A DNA stretch of 46,400 nucleotides from Pseudomonadota bacterium (GTDB lineage Bacteria; Pseudomonadota; Gammaproteobacteria; Burkholderiales; Methylophilaceae), in NCBI GenBank assembly GCA_029549705.1, contig JAKPIR010000244.1, positions 1-46,400 of the forward strand. Direction: 5' to 3'. Under the pieces are notes generated by a model. That model was not told the origin of the DNA and made no database searches. It saw nothing but the letters and a program-made list of their open reading frames with translations. How positions within the stretch are numbered: the first letter of the stretch is position 1; every line of letters starts with the position of its first letter. Positions 33,265 through 40,874 of the stretch are shown here, piece by piece. Both the position numbers and the translations under genes were made by a program.

Positions 33265-35487
33265 TTGCAAAAATCAATCGTAAAAGTTGCCCTAGATGTT
33301 CCGTTAAATTGCTTATTTGATTATTTGTCAGACGATAGCGCACTGGCTGTTGGCCAACGTGTGCTGGTGCCGTTTGGCCGCAGAAATCAGATTGGAATTG
33401 TGATGGGTTTCAGCCAATCGAGCGATATTTCTGTTGAAAAATTAAAGTCAGTCAAGCAGGCTTTTCTTAATGAAACGCCGCTAGATGCAGAAATACTAAA
33501 ATTAATTCAGTTTAGCGCGGAATATTATCAATACCCGCTTGGGCAGGCAGTGATGTCCGCGCTGCCAGCACGTTTACGGCAAGTGACTCCAGCAGTTGCG
33601 CGTAAACAGTTCGCGTATCGTTTGACCGATTTTGGCCGCAGTCAAACTGCTGCGCAAATTCCTAAGCGTCGGTTGGTGACACAGCGAGTCTTTTTGGCTT
33701 TGCTCGCCAACCATACACTGAGCGAAGCTGAATTAGACTTAATCTCTAGTAGCGCGCGTAAGGCGGCCAAGCAACTGGAAGCAGACGGATGGGTTTGTGC
33801 CAAGCAAGTGCATTTTGCTCAGCGCGTAGCAGAAATACCCGCTACTACGGTGCCTGAACTCAACGATGAGCAACAATTGGCTGTGGCACAAGTGGTAAAA
33901 GACTTGCATCATTTCAAGGCGTGGCTATTGCACGGAATTACGGGAAGCGGAAAAACTGAAGTTTATATTCGCTTGATGCAGCATGTGTTAAAGCAAGCTG
34001 CAGCACAGGTTTTGGTATTGGTGCCGGAAATTAATCTAACCCCTCAGCTACAGGCGCGTTTTAGAAGTCGCTTCTCTGGCATACCACTCGTGAGTTTACA
34101 CAGTCACTTGAGTGAAAGCGAGCGCTTACATCACTGGCAGCTGGCGCAATCAGGAGAGGCTAAAATCATCATTGGAACGCGACTTTCAATTTTTACGCCG
34201 CTCCCACATTTAAAATTGATCATCATTGATGAAGAACATGATGGCTCGTATAAACAGCAAGATAGTATGCGCTACCACGCACGCGATGTTGCATTGGTAC
34301 GAGCAAAATGGCTGAATATTCCAGTGGTTCTTGGTTCTGCAACGCCCTCTTTAGAAAGCTGGCACAATGCTACGACCCTAGCGACGGGACTTAAGACAAC
34401 AAATAAATATCACCTGTTAAGCCTAAACCAGCGTGCGGTTTCAGCGGCCCAATTGCCAATAATTGATTGCATTGATACGACTAAGGTGAATCTTCAACAA
34501 GGGTTTACGCCTCAATTGATTGAAGCGCTGAAACTTAGAATTTCGCGTGGCGAGCAAAGTTTATTATTTATTAATCGTCGAGGGTTCTCGCCGGTATTAT
34601 TATGTTCAGCGTGCCATTGGATAGCACCCTGTACCCGTTGCAGTAGCCGATTGGTGGTACATTTGGGGCAGCGAAAATTACGCTGTCATCACTGTGGATA
34701 TGAGCAAAAAATACCAAATCAATGCCCAAGTTGCGGCAATGCAGATTTGCATCCGACCGGCCATGGCACACAACGCCTAGAACAGACGCTAGCGCAATTG
34801 CTACCAGCCGCGCGAATCGCACGTGTTGATCGAGACAGTATTAGTAAAAAAAACGCGTTGGTAGAAATTTTAGACAAAGTACACCGCCAAGAAATAGATA
34901 TTTTGGTAGGCACGCAGATGCTTGCCAAAGGCCATGACTTTCCTAATTTAACTTTAGTCGGCGTGATTGATGCAGATAGCGCCCTGCATAGCCCAGATTT
35001 TAGGGCAAGTGAACGGTTGTTTGCCCAATTGATGCAAGTGGCCGGTCGTGCAGGACGCGCTGATAAACCTGGCCAAGTCATCATTCAAACGCAGTTTCCT
35101 GAACATGTGCTATTTAATGCACTGCGCCGACAGGACTACAGCAGTTATGCAAATGCAATGTTGCGCGAGCGCCAACAAATGCAATTTCCTCCCTATGTGT
35201 TTTTGGCATTATTGCGCGCGGAAGCCAGCGACTTTAATTTGGTTCATAAGTTCTTAAGTTATGCATTCAGAGTTGCTAGAGAATTAAACACTAAAGCGGT
35301 TGTTTATGACCCGATTCGCCCACAAATGGAGCGTTTGAAAGGCATGGAGCGTGGCTATGTATTGATGCAAGCTGGCAATAGAGGGGTCTTGCAAGCGTTA
35401 CTTTGTAAATTGATGACACAATTAAGAGGACATTCTATATCTGTTAAGGTCAGGTGGGCGATAGATGTAGATCCATTAGAATTCTGA
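33265..35487 (+). CDS. priA: Primosomal protein N' (replication restart helicase PriA)
   Basis: PriA reloads DnaB at stalled forks. The 740 residues show an N-terminal 3'-DNA-binding domain, a superfamily 2 helicase core with Walker A GITGSGKT (224-231) and DEEHD box, and a zinc-binding insertion rich in CxxC pairs (about 446-485: CSACHWIAPCTRC, CHHCGYE, CPSCG). The helicase second lobe includes GTQMLAKGHDFPNLTLVGV. The start is TTG at 33265, since the conserved N-terminus VKVALDVPLNCLFDY begins there; no nearer ATG preserves it. Confidence 0.96.
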   Translation: MQKSIVKVALDVPLNCLFDYLSDDSALAVGQRVLVPFGRRNQIGIVMGFSQSSDISVEKLKSVKQAFLNETPLDAEILKLIQFSAEYYQYPLGQAVMSALPARLRQVTPAVARKQFAYRLTDFGRSQTAAQIPKRRLVTQRVFLALLANHTLSEAELDLISSSARKAAKQLEADGWVCAKQVHFAQRVAEIPATTVPELNDEQQLAVAQVVKDLHHFKAWLLHGITGSGKTEVYIRLMQHVLKQAAAQVLVLVPEINLTPQLQARFRSRFSGIPLVSLHSHLSESERLHHWQLAQSGEAKIIIGTRLSIFTPLPHLKLIIIDEEHDGSYKQQDSMRYHARDVALVRAKWLNIPVVLGSATPSLESWHNATTLATGLKTTNKYHLLSLNQRAVSAAQLPIIDCIDTTKVNLQQGFTPQLIEALKLRISRGEQSLLFINRRGFSPVLLCSACHWIAPCTRCSSRLVVHLGQRKLRCHHCGYEQKIPNQCPSCGNADLHPTGHGTQRLEQTLAQLLPAARIARVDRDSISKKNALVEILDKVHRQEIDILVGTQMLAKGHDFPNLTLVGVIDADSALHSPDFRASERLFAQLMQVAGRAGRADKPGQVIIQTQFPEHVLFNALRRQDYSSYANAMLRERQQMQFPPYVFLALLRAEASDFNLVHKFLSYAFRVARELNTKAVVYDPIRPQMERLKGMERGYVLMQAGNRGVLQALLCKLMTQLRGHSISVKVRWAIDVDPLEF

Positions 35488-35594
35488 AAATTTAATACAT
35501 GCCAATTATAATTTTTTGTCTAAGCGAATAGAAAATAAGTCTTTGACGACCAAAAATTAGCAGATTAGTACGAATATATAAAGCTATATTAAAC

Positions 35595-35732
35595 ATGAAT
35601 CAAATGCCTACATTTTCAGGTCGCCAATATCCCAATTCTTTAACAAAAGTCCCGTTATCTAATGATACACCCATCGAACAATTCAATTCTCACAGCGACA
35701 GTGTCGTCACCAGTAAATTGATTCGGGTATAA
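35595..35732 (+). CDS. Small hypothetical ORF (45 residues)
   Basis: An open frame of 45 codons, starting MNQMPTFSGRQYPNSL and ending SKLIRV, lies between priA and the tRNA gene. I recognise no family, signal or motif. There is no clear ribosome binding site, and its stop codon overlaps the TATAAT box of the tRNA promoter. The surrounding 257 bases hold no other candidate. It may be chance; it is listed so the stretch is documented. Confidence 0.2.
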   Translation: MNQMPTFSGRQYPNSLTKVPLSNDTPIEQFNSHSDSVVTSKLIRV

Positions 35733-35733
35733 T
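35706..35733 (+). promoter_or_regulatory. Promoter of tRNA-Gly
   Basis: A perfect -10 TATAAT (35728-35733) lies 11 bases before the tRNA gene; the -35 region (about 35706-35711, GTCACC) is weak. A G+C-rich discriminator is not evident. Confidence 0.5.
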
Positions 35734-35744
35734 TGCACCCTAAT

Positions 35745-35818
35745 GCGGGCGTCGTATAATGGTAATACCCTAGCTTCCCAAGCTAGAGCCGTGGGTTCGA
35801 TTCCCATCGCCCGCTCCA
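35745..35818 (+). tRNA. tRNA-Gly (anticodon CCC)
   Basis: The 74-base gene folds as a full cloverleaf. The acceptor stem is GCGGGCG/CGCCCGC with T as discriminator base and CCA encoded (35816-35818). The anticodon stem is CTAGC/GCTAG around the loop TTCCCAA, giving anticodon CCC (35777-35779), which reads GGG. The T arm TGGGTTCGATTCCCA is standard. It lies immediately upstream of thiD, and the single gene has its own -10 box. Confidence 0.95.
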
Positions 35819-35842
35819 TATTCACCAATAAAGTTATCGCTT

Positions 35843-36703
35843 ATGAGTAATCAGTCACCTCCATCCGTACTCACTTTTGCAGGCACAGACCCTAGCAGTG
35901 GAGCAGGTTTGCAGGCAGACATTCTGACGTTTGCCAGCATTGGTTGCCACCCGTTGTCCGTGGTGACAGCGATTACAGCGCAAGATACCGTCGGTGTGAA
36001 TGGGGTGTTGCCAATGGACGCTGAATGGGTGAACGACCAAGCGCGCGCCATTTTAGAAGATGTGCAAGTATCCGCGTTTAAGCTTGGGCTGTTAGGTTCA
36101 GTAGAAAATATTGCAGTGATTGCAGAAATTATGGCCGATTACCCCGATGTGCCTTTGTTAATTGACCCAATTTTAACTTCTGGCCGCGGCGATGATTTAA
36201 GTAATGATGAAATGATGGAGGCGATGATTGAGTTGCTGTTTCCGCAAGCGACTTTAATTACACCCAATAGTTTAGAGGCGCGCCGATTGGCCTTTGCTGA
36301 AGATAACGATGAAGTCGCACTTACTTCGCTTGATGAAAGCGCGGCACGATTATTGGCGATGGGTAGTGAATATGTGCTGATTACCGGCACACATGAGCGC
36401 ACCCATGAAGTTACCAATACATTGTACGGGGACAATCATTTTATCAAGGCGTATAAGTGGGAGCGTCTGGCTGGCAGTTATCATGGCTCTGGCTGCACGC
36501 TTACAAGCGCCATAGCCGCTTGCATGGCGCACGGCCTCACGCTTGAAGAAGCTGTTCTGGAAGCACAGGAGTTTACCTGGCAAACCCTTAAAAATGGCTT
36601 TCGGCCTGGTATGGGGCAATATATTCCTGACCGCTTGTTTTGGGCGCGTGATGAAGAAGATACAGTGGTCACCAGTGGTGATGTAACAACAAAAGCGCAT
36701 TAA
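35843..36703 (+). CDS. thiD: Hydroxymethylpyrimidine / phosphomethylpyrimidine kinase ThiD
   Basis: ThiD phosphorylates HMP and HMP-P to give the pyrimidine half of thiamine. It has 286 residues with the ribokinase fold: the N-terminal VLTFAGTDPSSGAGLQADILTFASIGCH motif, QDTVGVNG, and the C-terminal GSGCTLTSAIAACMAHG catalytic loop with its conserved Gly-rich anion hole. The C-terminal 20 residues are a variable tail. It starts 24 bases after the tRNA gene and ends 14 bases before thiE; the two are adjacent steps of the same pathway. Confidence 0.96.
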   Translation: MSNQSPPSVLTFAGTDPSSGAGLQADILTFASIGCHPLSVVTAITAQDTVGVNGVLPMDAEWVNDQARAILEDVQVSAFKLGLLGSVENIAVIAEIMADYPDVPLLIDPILTSGRGDDLSNDEMMEAMIELLFPQATLITPNSLEARRLAFAEDNDEVALTSLDESAARLLAMGSEYVLITGTHERTHEVTNTLYGDNHFIKAYKWERLAGSYHGSGCTLTSAIAACMAHGLTLEEAVLEAQEFTWQTLKNGFRPGMGQYIPDRLFWARDEEDTVVTSGDVTTKAH

Positions 36704-36717
36704 TTAAAGTATTCAGA

Positions 36718-37365
36718 TTGAATTCACGGCATAAAATCAGGGGGTTATACGCAATAACTCCAGATGAACCAGATACGGCGTTGCTTGTACAAAAAGTAAC
36801 GGCAGCGCTGCAAGGCGGCGTTGTTTTGCTGCAATATCGCAACAAAGCTGCTAATCATAAGCTAAAAACCCAGCAGGCACGTGCACTGTTACCAGTGTGT
36901 CGGCAATATGGCGTTCCGTTAATCATTAACGATTCTATTAAACTTTGTTTAACGCTCGATGCGGATGGCGTGCATTTGGGCGCAGAGGATGGGGATTTAA
37001 AAGAGGCGCGCACAAGGCTTGGTGCGGACAAAATTCTAGGCGCCTCTTGTTACAATCGCATTGACCTCGCATTGCAGGCGCAATTAGCCGGCGCAGATTA
37101 CGTGGCATTTGGCGCATGTTTTAGCTCCGACACCAAACCCAATGCACGTCATGCCCCGCTTAGTCTTTTTATGGAAGCAGAACAACAGATTCACGTGCCG
37201 ATGGTGGCCATTGGTGGCATTACCCTTGAAAATGCAGTACAAGTTTTGCAGGCGGGTGCAGATGCTATCGCCGTTGTGAATGCGTTGTTTAACGCAGAAA
37301 ATATTACTGAAACGAGCCAGCAATTAAGCCGTTATTTTCCCCGAGAAAATTTTGATGCCCTGTGA
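36718..37365 (+). CDS. thiE: Thiamine-phosphate synthase ThiE
   Basis: ThiE joins HMP-PP and thiazole-P to form thiamine phosphate. The 215-residue TIM-barrel protein has RGLYAITPDE near the start, LLQYRNK, the LIINDSIKLCLTLDADGVHLGAEDGDL segment, GASCYN, and the phosphate-binding AIGGITLENAVQVLQAGADAIAVV. The start is TTG at 36718. The last seven residues (RENFDAL) and the stop codon lie inside palindromic element copy 3, so the C-terminus has been replaced or extended by the repeat. Confidence 0.94.
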   Translation: MNSRHKIRGLYAITPDEPDTALLVQKVTAALQGGVVLLQYRNKAANHKLKTQQARALLPVCRQYGVPLIINDSIKLCLTLDADGVHLGAEDGDLKEARTRLGADKILGASCYNRIDLALQAQLAGADYVAFGACFSSDTKPNARHAPLSLFMEAEQQIHVPMVAIGGITLENAVQVLQAGADAIAVVNALFNAENITETSQQLSRYFPRENFDAL

Positions 37366-37409
37366 GCCTTATAAATAAAGGCTTCCAGAGCATGTCAAAA
37401 GGGTTGTGC
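37341..37409 (-). repeat. Dispersed palindromic element, copy 3 (overlaps the end of thiE)
   Basis: The left flank CCGAGAAAATTTTG is followed by arms at 37355-37370 and 37378-37393 (16 positions, two mismatches and one G-T pair) and the right flank TCAAAAGGGTTGTGCC. It is inverted relative to copies 2 and 4, as is copy 1. It provides the thiE stop codon (TGA 37363-37365). Confidence 0.82.
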
Positions 37410-37495
37410 CAAATTTTAGCTTAAATCAAAGGGCTCACAACACTTATCGGACACTCTGATAAAATAGTTTTTTTATAAAAATTTAAGGCGACAAC

Positions 37496-38797
37496 ATGAC
37501 TACACAACAAATCTCGCAAAACCAAAGCCTTTTTGAAAAATCACAAGCGCTGATTCCAGGTGGCGTCAATTCGCCAGTGCGCGCGTTTCGTAGTGTGGGC
37601 GGTACGCCAGTGTTCTTTAAAAAAGGGCTGGGTTCCAAACTTTGGGATGTGGATGGTAAAGAATACATCGACTACATCAACTCTTGGGGGCCAATGATTG
37701 TAGGTCACGCGCACCCTGCGGTGATTAGCGCGGTGCAAGCCGCCGCCGCCAATAGCTTAAGTTTTGGCGCGCCGACTGGCTTAGAGTTGGAAATGGCGCA
37801 GCTCATTAACAAGCTCGTGCCGAGCATGGAGCAAGTACGTTTAAATAGTAGCGGCACAGAAGCCACCATGAGCGCGATTCGCACGGCGCGTGGTTTTACC
37901 GGGCGCGATAAAATTGTGAAATTTGAGGGTTGTTATCACGGCCATTCAGATGGCTTGTTGGTAAAAGCCGGTTCTGGCTTGCTCACTTTCGGAGAGCCTG
38001 ATTCTGGAGGCGTTCCGGCGAGTGTAGCCGCTCACACTTTGACGCTTGAATACAATAATACGCAGCAGTTAAGTGATTTATTTGCCCAATCGGGCGATGA
38101 AATTGCCTGCGTGATTATTGAGCCTGTGGTGGGCAATATGAATTTAATTGTGCCGCACATGGAGTTTTTACAAACCTTGCGCGCGCTTTGCACGAAGCAC
38201 GGCGCGGTGCTGATTTTTGATGAAGTGATGACGGGCTTCCGCGTAGCTTTGGGCGGCGCCCAAGCGCTTTACAATATCAAACCAGACATGACCACCTTAG
38301 GCAAAGTGATTGGCGGCGGCTTGCCAGTAGGCGCATTTGGTGGGCGTAAAGACATTATGCAATGCTTAGCGCCCGTCGGTAAGGTTTACCAAGCAGGCAC
38401 GCTCTCAGGCAACCCTGTGGCGGTAACGGCGGGTTTAGAAACGCTAAAATTGATTCAAGAAAAAGGCTTTCACGATAAACTCACCGCGCAAACCAAAAAG
38501 CTGGTGGATGGCTTAAAAGCGGCCGCCAAAGAAGCTAACGTGGTATTTAACGCACAAAGCGTAGGCGGCATGTTTGGCCTATATTTCTGCGAAAAATGCC
38601 CAACTTCTTATCATGAAATGATGCAATCCAACAAAGAGCACTTTAACCAATTTTTCCACAGCATGTTAGATAGCGGCATTTATTTAGGACCATCAGCGTT
38701 TGAAGCAGGTTTTGTGTCTGCCGCGCATACGGATGCAGATATTGCTAAAACCCTTGACGTGGCAAACCTTGCCTTCTCAAGTATAAAACAAGTATAA
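37496..38797 (+). CDS. hemL: Glutamate-1-semialdehyde 2,1-aminomutase HemL
   Basis: HemL converts glutamate-1-semialdehyde to 5-aminolevulinate, the entry to haem and corrin synthesis by the C5 route. It is a class III PLP aminotransferase fold of 433 residues. The PLP lysine is Lys270 in TTLGKVIGGGLPVGAFGG; other marks are PGGVNSPVRAF at 21-31, NSSGTEATMSAIR and FDEVMTGFR. The tetrapyrrole product also serves the cytochrome. The gene has its own upstream gap (37366-37495) that carries part of the palindromic element. Confidence 0.97.
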   Translation: MTTQQISQNQSLFEKSQALIPGGVNSPVRAFRSVGGTPVFFKKGLGSKLWDVDGKEYIDYINSWGPMIVGHAHPAVISAVQAAAANSLSFGAPTGLELEMAQLINKLVPSMEQVRLNSSGTEATMSAIRTARGFTGRDKIVKFEGCYHGHSDGLLVKAGSGLLTFGEPDSGGVPASVAAHTLTLEYNNTQQLSDLFAQSGDEIACVIIEPVVGNMNLIVPHMEFLQTLRALCTKHGAVLIFDEVMTGFRVALGGAQALYNIKPDMTTLGKVIGGGLPVGAFGGRKDIMQCLAPVGKVYQAGTLSGNPVAVTAGLETLKLIQEKGFHDKLTAQTKKLVDGLKAAAKEANVVFNAQSVGGMFGLYFCEKCPTSYHEMMQSNKEHFNQFFHSMLDSGIYLGPSAFEAGFVSAAHTDADIAKTLDVANLAFSSIKQV

Positions 38798-38816
38798 AAA
38801 ATTTAAGTATGTATTC

Positions 38817-38846
38817 TTGCAAATATGCACCAAATTGGGGTATAGT
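38817..38846 (+). promoter_or_regulatory. Putative gdhA promoter
   Basis: TTGCAA (38817-38822) and TATAGT (38841-38846) are 18 bases apart. Transcription would start near 38853, giving a leader of about 120 bases before the gdhA ATG. Confidence 0.5.
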
Positions 38847-38863
38847 ACCTGCCCGCTAAAATT

Positions 38864-38884
38864 AACGCACCAATAAAGTGCGTT
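38864..38884. promoter_or_regulatory. NtrC-like palindrome upstream of gdhA
   Basis: The arms AACGCAC and GTGCGTT are perfect inverted repeats, and the core is GCAC-N7-GTGC, the spacing of NtrC sites. It would lie about 10-30 bases downstream of the inferred start, a position suited to repression. An imperfect match, TGCACC followed by TTGGGG (38826-38840), overlaps the promoter spacer. It could instead be a hairpin after hemL, though no T-run follows. Confidence 0.4.
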
Positions 38885-38974
38885 GCGTATTTGAGTCATG
38901 GTTCATGGTTATTTGAAAGCTCCATGGTAGTTAGCGGTTGTGAATATATTAAACCCTAAATTTGAGAAGACATC

Positions 38975-40327
38975 ATGCCCTACGTAGCCGAAACCATTGC
39001 AAGATTAAAAAAATCTGCCCCAGCAGAAGTTGAATTTTACCAAGCGGTTGAAGAAGTGTTAGTTTCACTTCGCCCGTTGTTAGATAAAAACCCAAAATAC
39101 AGAAAACACGGCATTATTGAGCGCATTGTTGAGCCAGAGCGCCAAATTTCGTTCCGCGTTACTTGGATTGATGACAAAGGCCACGTGCAAGTCAATAAAG
39201 GCTATCGCGTACAATATAGTTCAGCGATTGGCCCTTACAAAGGCGGTATTCGTTTTCACCCAACCGTTTATTCAGGCATCATCAAGTTCTTGGGTTTTGA
39301 ACAAATTTTCAAAAACTCATTAACAGGCTTGGCAATTGGTGGCGGTAAAGGCGGCAGTGACTTTGACCCTAAAGGCAAATCAGACAATGAAATCATGCGT
39401 TTCTGCCAATCCTTTATGACAGAATTGTATCGTCATATTGGCAACACGATTGACGTGCCAGCGGGCGACATTGGTGTAGGTGGGCGTGAAATTGGCTATA
39501 TGTTCGGCCAATACAAACGCTTAACAGGCAGCTACGAAGGCGTGTTGACTGGCAAAAAACTTAACTGGGGCGGTTCATTAGCACGTACAGAAGCCACAGG
39601 TTACGGCGCAGTTTACTTTGCACAAAACATGCTTGAAGGCCGTGGTGATACACTTAATGGTAAAACTTGCGTAGTTTCTGGTGCGGGTAACGTTGCGATT
39701 TACACCATTGAAAAACTGCACCAACTGGGTGCAAAAGCGGTGACTTGCAGTGACTCACGCGGCTACATCTATCATGAAAAAGGCATTGATTTAGCTTTGC
39801 TGAAACAACTGAAAGAAGTTGAAGGTGCATCGTTAGAGAAATACCTTGAAACGCATAAAGATGCAAAATACACGCCAGTCAGCGCTTACCCAGCAGGCAG
39901 AAACGCAGTTTGGTCTGTACCTTGCCATGCGGCTTTTCCAAGTGCAACACAAAACGAGTTGAACGAAGCCGATGCTAAAGAGTTGTTGAAAAATGGCTGT
40001 ATTGCTATTTCTGAAGGCGCTAACATGCCTTCAACGCCTGAAGCGGTTGAAGAGTTCTTAAAAGCTAAAATCTGCTACGGCCCAGGTAAGGCGGCTAATG
40101 CGGGTGGTGTGGCAACTAGCCAATTGGAAATGGCGCAAAACGGTAGCATGCAACAATGGACGTTTGAAGAAGTGGATGCCAAATTAAAAGACATCATGAA
40201 AAACATCTATATTCGCGCAAGCGAAGCGGCCGCTGAGTTTGGCGAGCCAACCAACTTGGTGTTGGGTGCAAATATTGCAGGCTTCCGCAAAGTGGCAGAT
40301 GCAATGATTGATCAGGGCGTTGTGTAA
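38975..40327 (+). CDS. gdhA: NADP-specific glutamate dehydrogenase
   Basis: GdhA aminates 2-oxoglutarate with ammonium, the low-affinity route of nitrogen assimilation. It has 450 residues, the length of the hexameric small-type enzyme. The catalytic Lys lies in GGGKGGSDFDPKGKSD (Lys125), with NPKYRKHGIIERIVEPER at the N-terminus typical of NADP-type bacterial GDH. The Rossmann region has VVSGAGNVAIYTIEKL and the SEGANMPSTPEA segment. It is followed by a strong terminator and a repeat-rich spacer before gltB. Confidence 0.97.
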   Translation: MPYVAETIARLKKSAPAEVEFYQAVEEVLVSLRPLLDKNPKYRKHGIIERIVEPERQISFRVTWIDDKGHVQVNKGYRVQYSSAIGPYKGGIRFHPTVYSGIIKFLGFEQIFKNSLTGLAIGGGKGGSDFDPKGKSDNEIMRFCQSFMTELYRHIGNTIDVPAGDIGVGGREIGYMFGQYKRLTGSYEGVLTGKKLNWGGSLARTEATGYGAVYFAQNMLEGRGDTLNGKTCVVSGAGNVAIYTIEKLHQLGAKAVTCSDSRGYIYHEKGIDLALLKQLKEVEGASLEKYLETHKDAKYTPVSAYPAGRNAVWSVPCHAAFPSATQNELNEADAKELLKNGCIAISEGANMPSTPEAVEEFLKAKICYGPGKAANAGGVATSQLEMAQNGSMQQWTFEEVDAKLKDIMKNIYIRASEAAAEFGEPTNLVLGANIAGFRKVADAMIDQGVV

Positions 40328-40345
40328 GTGAGCGTTTAGTAAGCA

Positions 40346-40375
40346 AAACCCGCAACTTTTGTTGCGGGTTTTTTT
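40346..40375 (+). terminator. Rho-independent terminator of gdhA
   Basis: A perfect 11-bp stem (AAACCCGCAAC 40346-40356, GTTGCGGGTTT 40361-40371) with a TTTT loop runs into a T-run ending at 40375. Confidence 0.93.
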
Positions 40376-40410
40376 GTGCCTAAAATTTGCTTATTTAATG
40401 GTAAGTTTAG

Positions 40411-40478
40411 ACAACATCTTTTCGCCTGCCCTGCAAGCCTTGTAAATACTGGCTTGCAGGGCAGTATTTTTTTCTCGG
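40411..40478 (+). repeat. Dispersed palindromic element, copy 4
   Basis: The left flank is ACAACATCTTTTCG. Perfect 14-bp arms CTGCCCTGCAAGCC (40426-40439) and GGCTTGCAGGGCAG (40451-40464) follow, then the right flank TATTTTTTTCTCGG. Relative to copies 1 to 3, several stem positions have changed on both arms together (for example the outer A-T to C-G and the G-C to C-G change), so pairing is preserved. Confidence 0.87.
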
Positions 40479-40524
40479 CGAAATATTGATGTTATTTAGG
40501 TATAGAAAATCAGATATTTTATAC

Positions 40525-40651
40525 GAGACCTTTACACGAAACAAAACTCGGTCTAATTTTTACTAAAATTACCAAAAAACGTCATTCCCGCGTAGGCGGG
40601 AATGGCGAGTTTGTGTTTTTTTAGTTTAAACGTGCTTCGTGCAAAGGTCTC
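40525..40651. mobile_element. MITE-like element, 127 bp, with 15-bp terminal inverted repeats
   Basis: The ends are GAGACCTTTACACGA (40525-40539) and TCGTGCAAAGGTCTC (40637-40651), inverted repeats with one mismatch. The same five bases, TATAC, lie directly outside each end (40520-40524 and 40652-40656), as a target duplication would. Inside, CAAAACTCG and CGAGTTTGTG give a further inverted repeat, and the centre holds ATTCCC-N8-GGGAAT. There is no coding capacity, so it would have to be moved by a transposase elsewhere. The ends recall those of IS5-type elements, but that is uncertain. Confidence 0.7.
40584..40603. repeat. ATTCCC-N8-GGGAAT (dRS3-like) palindrome
   Basis: ATTCCCGCGTAGGCGGGAAT fits the pattern ATTCCC-N8-GGGAAT known as dRS3 in Neisseria and widespread as a REP-like repeat in betaproteobacteria. 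It is nested in the MITE-like element. Only one copy lies in this window. Confidence 0.7.
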
Positions 40652-40701
40652 TATACGTGTTAATCACGTAAAAGTCCTAAAACAGTGCATATAAAAATCG
40701 C

Positions 40702-40720
40702 TTGCACTAACTTGGTGCGT
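40702..40720. promoter_or_regulatory. Putative NtrC binding site upstream of gltB
   Basis: TTGCACTAACTTGGTGCGT contains GCAC-N7-GTGC and closely resembles the NtrC sites of E. coli glnA. It lies about 170 bases upstream of the inferred sigma-54 start, a usual enhancer distance. Confidence 0.6.
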
Positions 40721-40858
40721 CAATGGGTTTTGAGGCAGAAAATTATTACGACTAAAATGCAAGATTTTCTGTAACAAAGTTTTTGTAAAATATACAACCT
40801 ACTGATTTTAAATAACTTTAAATATTAATTTGTAAAATATTTGTTAACAAATTATAGC

Positions 40859-40874
40859 TTGCACACTTTTTGCT
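40859..40874 (+). promoter_or_regulatory. Putative sigma-54 promoter of gltBD
   Basis: TTGCAC-N5-TTGCT differs from the sigma-54 consensus TGGCAC-N5-TTGCW only by T for the first G of the -24 element, with exact spacing. The start would be near 40885, giving a leader of about 65 bases. An NtrC-type site upstream supports it. Confidence 0.55.

Noticed and set aside
38885..38974. Possible riboswitch or glutamine-sensing RNA in the gdhA leader
   Set aside because: The leader has short CATGG repeats but no recognisable conserved riboswitch core.
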